From positions 791,499 through 855,498 of the forward strand of contig NZ_KB235898.1 in the NCBI RefSeq assembly GCF_000332155.1: a DNA stretch of 64,000 nucleotides. Reading direction: 5' to 3'. The notes below the pieces were generated by a model. It was given only the letters and a program-made list of their open reading frames with translations, had not been told where the DNA came from and did not search any database. This document shows positions 1-8,819 of this stretch, one piece after another (within the stretch, counting starts at the first letter, position 1; every line of letters starts with the position of its first letter). Origin of the DNA: Kamptonema formosum PCC 6407. GTDB taxonomy: Bacteria > Cyanobacteriota > Cyanobacteriia > Cyanobacteriales > Microcoleaceae. The translations under genes were made by a program, and so were the position numbers.

Positions 1-3000
1 CCCTGCCCCCTTGCCCCCCTGCTCTACTTCCACTGTTGCTGATGCAGGCTCTGCGATCGCGAAAAGTTCGCCCTTAAGCGCTTCCACTTGCGCCTCAACT
101 GTCGTATTGGGGTCTAAATCCACTTGCACCACCCCTAGCTCTGGGTGTTCGATCGCAATTACTTTTCCCATCCCCCACAGAGCCGATTCAACCACATTTT
201 GAACGTGATGTTCGTTGACGGCTTGTGCGCCCAACGTAACCAGTGACAAGCGAGGAGGGGTTTCTGGATAGCTTGCCAGCGCTTGAATTAAGTGCAGCGT
301 ACTGCCACAACTTAAAAGAGTGGTCGCCTCCAAGTCAGTCGAAACCATGCTCCAACAATGCACGATTTCTTGGATGTTTGTTACCCGCTTCCACAATTGT
401 TTCCAATCTTCAAGGCTTGTAGGAGCGATCGTGAACGTTTGCGAGTCTATCTCTGCGTACTTTTCCCCTGGTAAAAGGAGCGTACAATCCTCTCCTTCTC
501 CACGCAACCGTTTTGCTAGTAGCCCACCAATCTCCTCATCAGCCAAGAGCAGCCATCTTCGCGGTGTTCTGACTGCTGGTTCCTTACGCGCCACGATCGC
601 CGCCTCGCGTGGCAATTTATGGGGGCCATCTATTTCTGGCCATAAAGCAGTTGTTTGGCTGAATCCCATTTCTTGCAACAACATTTGCCAGCGATCGGGA
701 GACAATAGCGGATGGTTGGGGCGTAAGTCACGGTCTGTAAACTTCCACCAGCCTTCTGTTAAGCCAAAAGTTATATCGGCCCAACGTGCGGGTTCGCTGT
801 CTTCCATCAGGATCAACATCCCGCCTGGTGCCAACAATTGCTGGACATTTGCCAGCGTTTGACGCAAGTCGCTAGTAGTATGTAATACATCCGCCGCCAC
901 GATTAAATCGTACTTTAGGGATTCAAATCCTTGCGCCTGTGGCGCTTGTTCGATGTTTAATACCTGATAGCGCACAAACGGGTAATCTTTAAAGCGCTCT
1001 CTCGCTTTGCCGATAAAAAAGGAACTGATGTCGGTAAAGACATATTCTGTGCGATCGACAGGCAGATGCGGTAACAAGTAGGCTGTGGTTCCGCCTGTGC
1101 CAGCACCAATCTCTAAAATTCGCCAACCACGTTCCTGCGGTAACTGATCGAGGGCTGAAAGAACCGCTTCTTGTACGAGAGTATTCGTGACACCTAAAAC
1201 TTTGGCTTCGCCATAGAGCTTGCTTAATGTTGTTGTGTCGCCCGCAGGGAAGAGCAACTGTATGGGGTCGTATCTTCCTTGTAGTACTTCTGCCAATTTT
1301 GCACCGCAACGCGAGACCAGTGCGATCTCAGCTTGTGCTTCTTTTGCTTCGAGTCGATCGAGAAACACCTGTAGGTCAATCGTTTCAGGGTGTGAAATAA
1401 CTTCCCATGTCGTCATCGACTTTTCGCCTCGGAGTATTCCTGCTTCGGCTAGGATATCGAGCAAACGAGCGAACAGTTGCCGATGTCGATCGACAACCCC
1501 CAACTCCGAGCCCTTCTGGGCAGTGGAAAAACGTTCGCCGAGTTCAAACAGCCACCCCATTTGTTGGAAAGCGTCCACAACGTAAGCCAGACTTAACCTT
1601 TCGAGTTGGGTATAGGCGATACCATAAGTTGCCAAATCTGCTTCGACGATCGCCGAAGCTAACTTTGTTTCGAGGCGTTTGCGAATATTATCTGGCGTTG
1701 GCAGGTAATTCGGTAAGAGTCCAAAACGCGCTTGAGGTTTCCACACGACCTGATAAAGCCAATTTCGCCAAGAGTCTTGCGATGCCTTCGGCGCGGCGTT
1801 TCGCCATCGCAACATTTCTTCACGGCGCACGAGGACAGATTGCACGCCGGACATAATGGCGATCGCACGTCCCTCGGTATCAAATAGATGAAGGTCTGCA
1901 ATCAGTTTCTTTGGTGGCGAATCAATATCCTGCTTTCGATCTGTACTCAAAGGAGGCCGATATTGGGCGCGACACCACAGTTCTGAACTAGGACGATCGT
2001 AGACTTGCAGACTCTCAATGCCAACGGGTACATAAGTCTGACCTTGGCTGGCTTCAGGATAAGAGACCGTTATCATTTGAAGCCCCGCATCCAAGAGTAC
2101 GGGATGGAATTGGTAGGCATTAAACTCGTGAAGCAAGATTTCTGGCAAGCTAACCTTGGCGAGTGCGATCGCATCATGGCTTTTGGCAAATGAGACTGGA
2201 TAACGCCAAAGCTGCTTCACCCCCCGCATCATTGGCCCCATATCCATCTGACGCGCCATTTCTTCCTGATAAAGCACGTCTACCGCTACTTCTTCAGAAC
2301 AATGTGCCTGTAACGCCATCAAGTCGATGGGCTCGGTTTCTAGCAATTGCTCTGGGACGAATAGCTTACCAGAGGCATGAAGCACCCAAGAGTTTTCTTG
2401 TTCTAAGGAGAGGATTTCAAAAAAATAAGCGGACTTTTCTTGTGGGCTTAAAACTATTTGCACAGTTTTCCCTTCATCGGGAATAATGAGTGCTTGTGCG
2501 ATCGACACATCTTCGAGCCAGAATGTACTTTCTGGTTTAAGTGCTTTCCCTGCTGCCAGTGCCATCTCGAAATAGGCAACGCCCGGAATGATGACATTTC
2601 CAAATACTTTATGATCGGCTACCCAAATTGGGGAGTCGGAGTGGATGAAGCTTTGAAAGTAAATCTCTTGAGTACGCGACAACTGGAGCCGTTGACCAAG
2701 CAGAGGATGCTGTGCCACGCTGGCGTAGCGAGTTGACTTGGTAGTATTTGTGGCTGGTGGTAGCGATCGCTGATGACTACTAATTGGCTCTACCCAATAC
2801 CGCTCTCGCTGCCAAGGATAAGTCGGTAGTGGCACGCGGCGACGAGCATACCCCCGATCGAAACCTGCCCAATCGACGGTCACACCTGCTAAGTAAAGCT
2901 TGCACAAACTACTTAATAGCTGTTGCCAATCATCCTGTTTCGGGCGCAAACTAGGCAACCAAACCCCCTCACCTTCAGGCAAGCAGTTGCGTCCCATGCC

Positions 3001-6000
3001 CAAAAGAACGGGTTTGGGGCCGATTTCTATAAATATGTTTGCCCCTTGACGCTCCAGGCTCTCCATTCCTGCCGCAAATCGGACAGGCTGCCGCACATGG
3101 CGCACCCAATACTCTGCGGTGGCGATTTGGGGTTCCTGGGTACAAGCTTCATGGCTTGCCAATTGTCCCGTCAAATTGGAGATGAGCTTGATTTTCGGTT
3201 CCGAGTATGTCACCTCTTGTGCAACCTGCGAGAAAGAGTCCAATATCGGTTCCATTAGCGGCGAGTGGAAGGCATGGGAGACGTTTAGCCTCTCGCTTCT
3301 GATTTTCTCAGTTTCCAACGTGGCACAAATAGCAGCAATCGCTTCCTGTTGCCCAGAAATTACAACACTTTGGGGGCCATTAATCGCTGCGATCGCCACC
3401 TGTCCCCTATAAGGCCGAATGAAATCTGTAACCTCCGCCTCACTTGCCGTCACAGAAATCATGCTCCCATCACGAGGAAGCGCCTGCATCAGCCGTCCCC
3501 GCTCTGCAACCAGTTTAAGCCCATCTTCCAGGCTAAAGACCCCCGCCACACAAGCGGCCACGTATTCACCCAAGCTATGACCCATCACTACGGTCGGCTG
3601 GATGCCCCACGAGCGCCATAACTGATAGAGCGCATATTCGACGGCAAAGAGGGCGGGCTGGAGATAGGCCGTGTTATCTAACGAGAGGCTATGCTCAGAT
3701 GAGCCAAAAATGACATAGAGAATGGACTCGATCCCTAAATCTTGTTGCAGGATGGCATCACAGCGATCGAGGGCTGCTCGGAATGTTGGTTCAGTATCGT
3801 AGAGTGTGCGTCCCATATTGACGTACTGCGAACCTTGTCCTGTAAACAGGAAAGCGATCGTCGGTGTGGCATTTTCTTGTTGTGCTGAAATCGCAGTCTG
3901 TGCAGTTTTGAGTTGTGTTTGCAAGCCTGAAATTGATTCGGCCACCACTGCCAAACGATGCTCAAAATGCTTGCGTCCTGTGTTGGCTGTGAAACAGAGG
4001 TCGCCTAAGTCAAGATCGGGGTGTGCCTCGATATGGTGGATGTAGCGTTGCACCAGATCGTGTAAAGCCTTTTGTGTAGGGGCAGAGAGCGTTAATAGGT
4101 GATGACTCCGTTCTGGCAAAGAGGAAGTCGCTGTGGTTTCTCGCACAGGAGGTTCTTCCAGCACAACATGGCTGTTGGTTCCACCGACACCAAAAGAACT
4201 CACTCCCGCCCGTCGCGGATGACCATTCCTTGACCATTCGCGTAATTCCGTGTTGACAAAGAACGGGGTTGCGTCAAAATCAATCTGGGGGTTGGGTTTG
4301 ACATAGTGCAAGCTCGGTGGAATCTGCCCATGTTGCACAGCCAACGCCGCCTTGATCAAACCAGCAATGCCTGCCGCTTCATCCAAGTGACCGATGTTAG
4401 TTTTAACTGAACCTATGGCACATTGCCGTGCATCAAGTACGCTGTCCGTACTGCGCTGAAATGCCTGTGTTAACCCTGCAACTTCAATCGGGTCGCCCAG
4501 TTTGGTGCCTGTGCCGTGCGTTTCCACATAACCGATAGTGCTGGCATCCACGTCGGCCCTGGCGAGTGCTTCACTAATAACATCGGCCTGTCTATCTACG
4601 CTTGGAGCTGTGTAGCCCATCTTGAGGGCCCCGTCGTTGTTGATGGCCGAACCTTTGATAACAGCCACAATGCGATCGCGATCGTCCAGCGCATCCTGCA
4701 AGCGTTTGAGCAAGACCAAGCCACCTCCATTGCCAAAGAGAGTCCCCTGCGCTTCTGCATCAAAGGCGCGACAGTGACCATCCCGCGATCGAATCATGCC
4801 CTCTTCATAGAGATAGCCCCCTTTGTGGGGGACAACCACAGAGATGCCACCCGCCAAAGCCATGTCACTCTCTCCACTAATGAGACTCTGGCAGGCCATG
4901 TGGACTGCTACTAATGAGGTTGAGCAGGCAGACTGCACATTGACACTCGGCCCTTTGAGGTTGAGCTTGTAGGAAATGCGTGTGGCGAGATAGCTGCGAT
5001 CGTTGCCAATTTTGGCTTGAAACTGCGCCATATCCGTTTCGATAAAAGGCCGATCGGTAATGATGCCTAAATCGGAGCAGATATTGTTGAGCAGATAGGT
5101 ACTCAGGCTCGAACCGGCATAAACACCAACTGACCCTGGATACGTTTCGGGGTTGTAGCCAGCGCGTTCAAAGGCTTCCCATGCACATTCGAGCAATATA
5201 CGCTGCTGTGGATCGCACGCGGCAGCTTCTTTGGGGCTGTAGCCAAAAAAGTCAGCGTCAAAGCGATCGATTTCATTCAATACCGCCCCTGCTTTGACGT
5301 AATTGGGATTGTTGCTCAAATCTGGCGAACTTTGCTCCAACTCATCATCACTGAAGAAGGCGATCGATTCAACGCCATTGCAGAGATTTTGCCAAAATTG
5401 CTCGATGGTTTCAGCCCCAGGAAAGCGTCCAGCCATTGCGATGATGGCAATATTAGATTGGGCGGATTCAGATTGGCGAGACGAAAAACGCTGGCTTAGA
5501 TTCTCGTGTGCGCCTTTTTGACTTTCTCCGTTTTGGCTTCCGTGACGCTGGGAGTCGATATGACTGGCCAATGTCTGAATCGTCGGATATTGAAAGAGCG
5601 CAACAGCCGACAGTTGAATGTCAAAGACGCTGTGCAATGCTTTGTGCGCCTGGGTCAAGAGCAGAGATGTGCCCCCCAACTCAAAGAAATTGTCATGAAT
5701 GCCAACGCTATCCAGTGCAAGATGTCTACTCCAAATTTCTGCCAGACGTTGCTCTGTCTGCGTATGAGGCTTGACCAATGGCGTGGACAAAGCCGGACGC
5801 GCACGCTTGGGAACAGGCAAGGCATGGCGATCGCGCTTTCCACTGGGGGTCAACGGCATAACGTCGAGCTGGATAAATCGGGAGGGCACCATGTGTTCTG
5901 GCAGCACCTCTTCTAGATGTCGCCGCCAGATGGGTTCTAGTTGCTCGAAACTGACTCCATCTGTATCGTTTTGGATGATATACCCCACCAACTGCGTATC

Positions 6001-7422
6001 ACCTGTAACCTCGCGTGCCACAACGACACATTCGCGCACAGCCTGATGACGTGCCAACACAGTCTCAATTTCACCTAGCTCTACACGGAAGCCGCGAATC
6101 TTGACTTGATGATCTATGCGTCCCAAATGCTCGATCGTGCCGTCGGGCAGGTAGCGTGCTAGGTCGCCCGTGCGGTAGAGTTTGCCCCCCTGCCCGCTAG
6201 TCTTAGTGAATTCCAGAAATGGATTGGGGATGAATTTCTCATTCGTCAGATCGGGCAGATTGTGATAGCCACGCGCCACGCCAACACCACCAATACAGAA
6301 CTCACCCTCTTCACCAACAGGCACAGGTTGCTGGGCCTCATCCAGAATATACACTTGAACATTGTGCAGCGGACACCCCACTGGCACCAGCGTCGGCCAA
6401 CTCTCTGGATCGCCATCTAAGTTATGGGTGGTGGCATCTTGAAATTCCGTTGCGCCGTAGTGGTTATGCAAGATAGCCCCAGTATGTCGAAAGAGGTTGG
6501 CGACGGCGGGTGTAACACGCATCTGTTCGCCTGTGGTGATGACTTCGCAAAGCGCAGTTGGGATGTGTCTGCTCCCATCGGCAGCCTCGGCTAACTGTAG
6601 CAGCGCCGTGACGGGCAGGAACAATTTCTCGATCGCCTGTTGGCTGATGAACTCGGCCAGCGCAAAGGGATTTTGGCGTACTGCGTCTGGAACTAAGACC
6701 AGCGTCCCGCCAAGACAGAGCGTGGAGAATATCTCATGGAAAGAGAAGTCAAAGCTCACTGCACAAAATTGCAACGTCCTGACACCCCGAACCGATCGCC
6801 GCGTCTGCTGATGCCACCAGAGCATATTGACCAGCGATCGATGTTCCATCAAAACCCCTTTGGGATTGCCAGTGGAACCAGAGGTGTAGATGCAGTAGGC
6901 CAAATTGTTGGGAGAAACTTCTGTTTGTAGCGTGTCACAGACCGTCTTTTCTTGAAAAACCTCGAACTCTCCATCCAAACAAACAAGCTGGCACCCTTGC
7001 AGCGCAGGTACGGTTGATGCAAGTTTCTGGGCAACGTTGTTTGATGTCAGCAACACACCTGCGCTAGAGTTACGCAACATATAGTCGATGCGATCGGCTG
7101 GATAATCTGCATCTAACGGCACGTATGCACATCCAGCCTTCAGGATACCCAACAAACCAATGAACAGTTCAGCCGATCGCTCGATGCAGATGGCGATGAG
7201 GTCATCAGGCTGGCAGGCTAGGGACAAGAGACGCTGGGCTACGTAGTTAGCGCGTGTATTTAGTTCCCCATAGGTAAGGGATCGATCGTTGAAAATGAGT
7301 GCGATCGCGTCCGGTTGCTCTGCAACTTGTTGCTCAAACAATTGGTGAACGCAGAGATCGGGAAACTCAGTTTGCGTTGCGTTCCCATCAAATAAAACCT
7401 GTTGACGTTCTTTCTCTGTCAT
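1..7422 (-). CDS. cyrB: CyrB, hybrid NRPS/PKS of cylindrospermopsin synthesis (partial, C-terminus outside window)
   Basis: The minus-strand frame is open from the ATG at 7422 to the left edge, 2474 codons, with no stop. Translation shows, in order: adenylation domain (TSGSTGNPKG near residue 176), PCP with GGTS (Ser586), ketosynthase (Cys833 in SACSTS), acyltransferase (GHSLGEY, Ser1283, and HAFHSP, typical of malonyl-CoA), dehydratase (HxxxGxxxxP), C-methyltransferase (GAGTGG near residue 2105) and the start of a ketoreductase. There is no condensation domain, which fits a loading module. This order is that of CyrB, known to activate guanidinoacetate made by CyrA and add the first, C-methylated, ketide unit. 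Family proteins are about 2900 residues, so roughly 440 residues with the KR core and ACP should lie off the left edge. An AGAAGG ribosome-binding site sits 10 bases before the ATG. It is last in the visible order cyrK-cyrA-cyrB. Confidence 0.93.
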   Translation of the reverse strand, partial: MTEKERQQVLFDGNATQTEFPDLCVHQLFEQQVAEQPDAIALIFNDRSLTYGELNTRANYVAQRLLSLACQPDDLIAICIERSAELFIGLLGILKAGCAYVPLDADYPADRIDYMLRNSSAGVLLTSNNVAQKLASTVPALQGCQLVCLDGEFEVFQEKTVCDTLQTEVSPNNLAYCIYTSGSTGNPKGVLMEHRSLVNMLWWHQQTRRSVRGVRTLQFCAVSFDFSFHEIFSTLCLGGTLVLVPDAVRQNPFALAEFISQQAIEKLFLPVTALLQLAEAADGSRHIPTALCEVITTGEQMRVTPAVANLFRHTGAILHNHYGATEFQDATTHNLDGDPESWPTLVPVGCPLHNVQVYILDEAQQPVPVGEEGEFCIGGVGVARGYHNLPDLTNEKFIPNPFLEFTKTSGQGGKLYRTGDLARYLPDGTIEHLGRIDHQVKIRGFRVELGEIETVLARHQAVRECVVVAREVTGDTQLVGYIIQNDTDGVSFEQLEPIWRRHLEEVLPEHMVPSRFIQLDVMPLTPSGKRDRHALPVPKRARPALSTPLVKPHTQTEQRLAEIWSRHLALDSVGIHDNFFELGGTSLLLTQAHKALHSVFDIQLSAVALFQYPTIQTLASHIDSQRHGSQNGESQKGAHENLSQRFSSRQSESAQSNIAIIAMAGRFPGAETIEQFWQNLCNGVESIAFFSDDELEQSSPDLSNNPNYVKAGAVLNEIDRFDADFFGYSPKEAAACDPQQRILLECAWEAFERAGYNPETYPGSVGVYAGSSLSTYLLNNICSDLGIITDRPFIETDMAQFQAKIGNDRSYLATRISYKLNLKGPSVNVQSACSTSLVAVHMACQSLISGESDMALAGGISVVVPHKGGYLYEEGMIRSRDGHCRAFDAEAQGTLFGNGGGLVLLKRLQDALDDRDRIVAVIKGSAINNDGALKMGYTAPSVDRQADVISEALARADVDASTIGYVETHGTGTKLGDPIEVAGLTQAFQRSTDSVLDARQCAIGSVKTNIGHLDEAAGIAGLIKAALAVQHGQIPPSLHYVKPNPQIDFDATPFFVNTELREWSRNGHPRRAGVSSFGVGGTNSHVVLEEPPVRETTATSSLPERSHHLLTLSAPTQKALHDLVQRYIHHIEAHPDLDLGDLCFTANTGRKHFEHRLAVVAESISGLQTQLKTAQTAISAQQENATPTIAFLFTGQGSQYVNMGRTLYDTEPTFRAALDRCDAILQQDLGIESILYVIFGSSEHSLSLDNTAYLQPALFAVEYALYQLWRSWGIQPTVVMGHSLGEYVAACVAGVFSLEDGLKLVAERGRLMQALPRDGSMISVTASEAEVTDFIRPYRGQVAIAAINGPQSVVISGQQEAIAAICATLETEKIRSERLNVSHAFHSPLMEPILDSFSQVAQEVTYSEPKIKLISNLTGQLASHEACTQEPQIATAEYWVRHVRQPVRFAAGMESLERQGANIFIEIGPKPVLLGMGRNCLPEGEGVWLPSLRPKQDDWQQLLSSLCKLYLAGVTVDWAGFDRGYARRRVPLPTYPWQRERYWVEPISSHQRSLPPATNTTKSTRYASVAQHPLLGQRLQLSRTQEIYFQSFIHSDSPIWVADHKVFGNVIIPGVAYFEMALAAGKALKPESTFWLEDVSIAQALIIPDEGKTVQIVLSPQEKSAYFFEILSLEQENSWVLHASGKLFVPEQLLETEPIDLMALQAHCSEEVAVDVLYQEEMARQMDMGPMMRGVKQLWRYPVSFAKSHDAIALAKVSLPEILLHEFNAYQFHPVLLDAGLQMITVSYPEASQGQTYVPVGIESLQVYDRPSSELWCRAQYRPPLSTDRKQDIDSPPKKLIADLHLFDTEGRAIAIMSGVQSVLVRREEMLRWRNAAPKASQDSWRNWLYQVVWKPQARFGLLPNYLPTPDNIRKRLETKLASAIVEADLATYGIAYTQLERLSLAYVVDAFQQMGWLFELGERFSTAQKGSELGVVDRHRQLFARLLDILAEAGILRGEKSMTTWEVISHPETIDLQVFLDRLEAKEAQAEIALVSRCGAKLAEVLQGRYDPIQLLFPAGDTTTLSKLYGEAKVLGVTNTLVQEAVLSALDQLPQERGWRILEIGAGTGGTTAYLLPHLPVDRTEYVFTDISSFFIGKARERFKDYPFVRYQVLNIEQAPQAQGFESLKYDLIVAADVLHTTSDLRQTLANVQQLLAPGGMLILMEDSEPARWADITFGLTEGWWKFTDRDLRPNHPLLSPDRWQMLLQEMGFSQTTALWPEIDGPHKLPREAAIVARKEPAVRTPRRWLLLADEEIGGLLAKRLRGEGEDCTLLLPGEKYAEIDSQTFTIAPTSLEDWKQLWKRVTNIQEIVHCWSMVSTDLEATTLLSCGSTLHLIQALASYPETPPRLSLVTLGAQAVNEHHVQNVVESALWGMGKVIAIEHPELGVVQVDLDPNTTVEAQVEALKGELFAIAEPASATVEVEQGGKGAG
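1779..1800. repeat. GCGATGCCTTCGGC-type repeat inside cyrB
   Basis: The bases GCGATGCCTTCGGC followed by GC-rich sequence match the start of the repeat at 14284-14313 and resemble the one at 23787-23816. Here it lies in coding sequence between the DH and MT domains and is read in frame. It may be a coincidence of codon use, but the same core occurs three times within the toxin cluster. Confidence 0.45.
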
Positions 7423-7441
7423 GGGTGGAGGGCCTTCTATA

Positions 7442-7475
7442 GCTAGGGGCTAGGGGCTAGGGGCTAGGGGCTAGG
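7442..7475. repeat. GGGGCTA heptamer tandem repeat between cyrA and cyrB
   Basis: More than four tandem copies of the heptamer GGGGCTA fill the gap directly before the cyrB ribosome-binding site. The same heptamer forms longer arrays near 57428-57565 and, on the other strand, 63268-63356. Such short tandem repeats are common between cyanobacterial genes. Here it lies within the presumed cyrA-cyrB transcript. Confidence 0.85.
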
Positions 7476-7566
7476 GAAGAGGGAAGAGGCAAGAGGTTAC
7501 TCTGTAAAGGATTCTGGACTAAAGGTAACAGTTGTACTTGCCCTAATCGCCCTGGCGGTTGCTATA
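7474..7566. repeat. 93-bp dispersed repeat, copy A, overlapping the 3' end of cyrA
   Basis: This stretch matches 53188-53280 in inverted orientation over 93 bases with about 90 percent identity by eye. The shared core runs from GGGAAGAGGGAAGAGG to CCTGGCGGTTGCTATA, and both copies have GGGGCTA-like sequence beyond the GGGAAG end. A related but diverged copy lies at 60927-61035. The last seven codons and the stop of cyrA lie inside this repeat. Confidence 0.85.
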
Positions 7567-8739
7567 CATAATGAAGCAGGACACGCCATTGGTTGTTGCA
7601 GCTAGCGGCGTGTAGTTTAGTTTAGGGAAGTAATTTTCACAGGTTCCCCTGCGACGGATATCCCACGTTGCACAGTGCAGAGAGCCGCCAAACTCATAGA
7701 CATTGCGGAAGGGAATCGGGTAGACCTCAAAGCCGTGCTTGTCGAGCAAATCATGAAGCCGATGCTCTTGCGCTTCGCAGATAACCTTCTTGGGCGAGAT
7801 GCTCAACACATTCATCGCCAACCATTTGCTTGACTGGCAGAACATGGGCATCTCCTCGTTGCTTGAAGTGGGTTGTGCTGCTTCGATGAATTGCCAATCG
7901 TTGTCCATGAAGAGTTTCTCTTCGCCCTCTTTGATGGGGCGCTCTGGATTCGTTAGCACAACGCCAGGTGCCAACGGGACAAAGGTACAGTCAATGTGGG
8001 AGGGAAAAAGATCTAGTGGGAAGTGAACATCATGCACGCGGAAGCCGCGTGGCTCCAAATGCCGTTTGAGCCAGCGAATTCCTAGACGATTGGTCGTCAT
8101 GGACTCCTGCACAAAGATATCACAGCCAAAACGGCTACAGTCTGCCGCATCAAAAATCACCTCATCCTGGGTTATGCAAAATTCAAAATCGTGCATCCGC
8201 TTAAAGCGCTCTTCTAGCGGCCACTCCCAGAACTCTTCGCGATACATGGCATCCTGCATACTCGGTTTGGGCGCAGTATTCCAGATCATATAAGGATCGT
8301 TGTGCCAGTATTCGTAGACTAGCTTGCGATAAGGCAGATACTCGAAGAAACGCGATCGCCGAGACATAGTTGCTTCGAGAATTTCGTTACCAAAGGTGAT
8401 CAAAACATCACGCGGGCAGACCGCACAATATTGATTCTCTACCTCAAAGAGCGGCGTTTTCACAGACACGCCAAAGTTATGTTTCTCTGGGCGGCGCACA
8501 GTTACGCAGTGTGATTCTAGAAGTGCTACCAGCCCATTCAACTCCTCATTAGCTTTCTCTGTGACTTCTTGCTTTTTCAGCCCCCTGGGGAAAGGTAATA
8601 TTTCCGCAATGTTTTTGTCGCGTAAAGTGGGGTGGTTGCCTGGCTCAGTCGGTTCAAAATAGGCATCATCTGCAATCCCGACCACTATCTCTTCTAGTTC
8701 ATCCCATTCATTCCAGGCATTAACAATTCTTTTTTGCAT
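7543..8739 (-). CDS. cyrA: CyrA, L-arginine:glycine amidinotransferase
   Basis: This cytoplasmic enzyme moves the amidino group of arginine to glycine, giving guanidinoacetate and ornithine, the first committed step of cylindrospermopsin synthesis. The amidinotransferase fold is recognised from GGSLHCATWD (catalytic Cys), FPSHIDCTF (catalytic His) and FDAADCSRFG. An in-frame ATG at 8802 would give 419 residues. I prefer the ATG at 8739 (398 residues), because the known CyrA specificity residues F245 and S247 and the catalytic C356 then fall exactly on those numbers. With this start the protein is about seven residues longer than the roughly 391 I recall for Cylindrospermopsis CyrA. The excess equals the tail YSNRQGD, which is encoded by a dispersed repeat. 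The gene lies between cyrK (80 bases upstream) and cyrB (120 bases downstream). Confidence 0.95.
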   Translation of the reverse strand: MQKRIVNAWNEWDELEEIVVGIADDAYFEPTEPGNHPTLRDKNIAEILPFPRGLKKQEVTEKANEELNGLVALLESHCVTVRRPEKHNFGVSVKTPLFEVENQYCAVCPRDVLITFGNEILEATMSRRSRFFEYLPYRKLVYEYWHNDPYMIWNTAPKPSMQDAMYREEFWEWPLEERFKRMHDFEFCITQDEVIFDAADCSRFGCDIFVQESMTTNRLGIRWLKRHLEPRGFRVHDVHFPLDLFPSHIDCTFVPLAPGVVLTNPERPIKEGEEKLFMDNDWQFIEAAQPTSSNEEMPMFCQSSKWLAMNVLSISPKKVICEAQEHRLHDLLDKHGFEVYPIPFRNVYEFGGSLHCATWDIRRRGTCENYFPKLNYTPLAATTNGVSCFIMYSNRQGD

Positions 8740-8819
8740 ATCTCGCGCTACATTTTTGGGGTTAATTGTTGGTGGTTTGTTGTTCTTAGTACATTTAACC
8801 ATTAGTTGATCGATGACCT

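Noticed and set aside
8740-8802. 21-residue N-terminal extension of CyrA
   Set aside because: With the ATG at 8739 the known CyrA residue numbers F245, S247 and C356 fit exactly; the extension would shift them.
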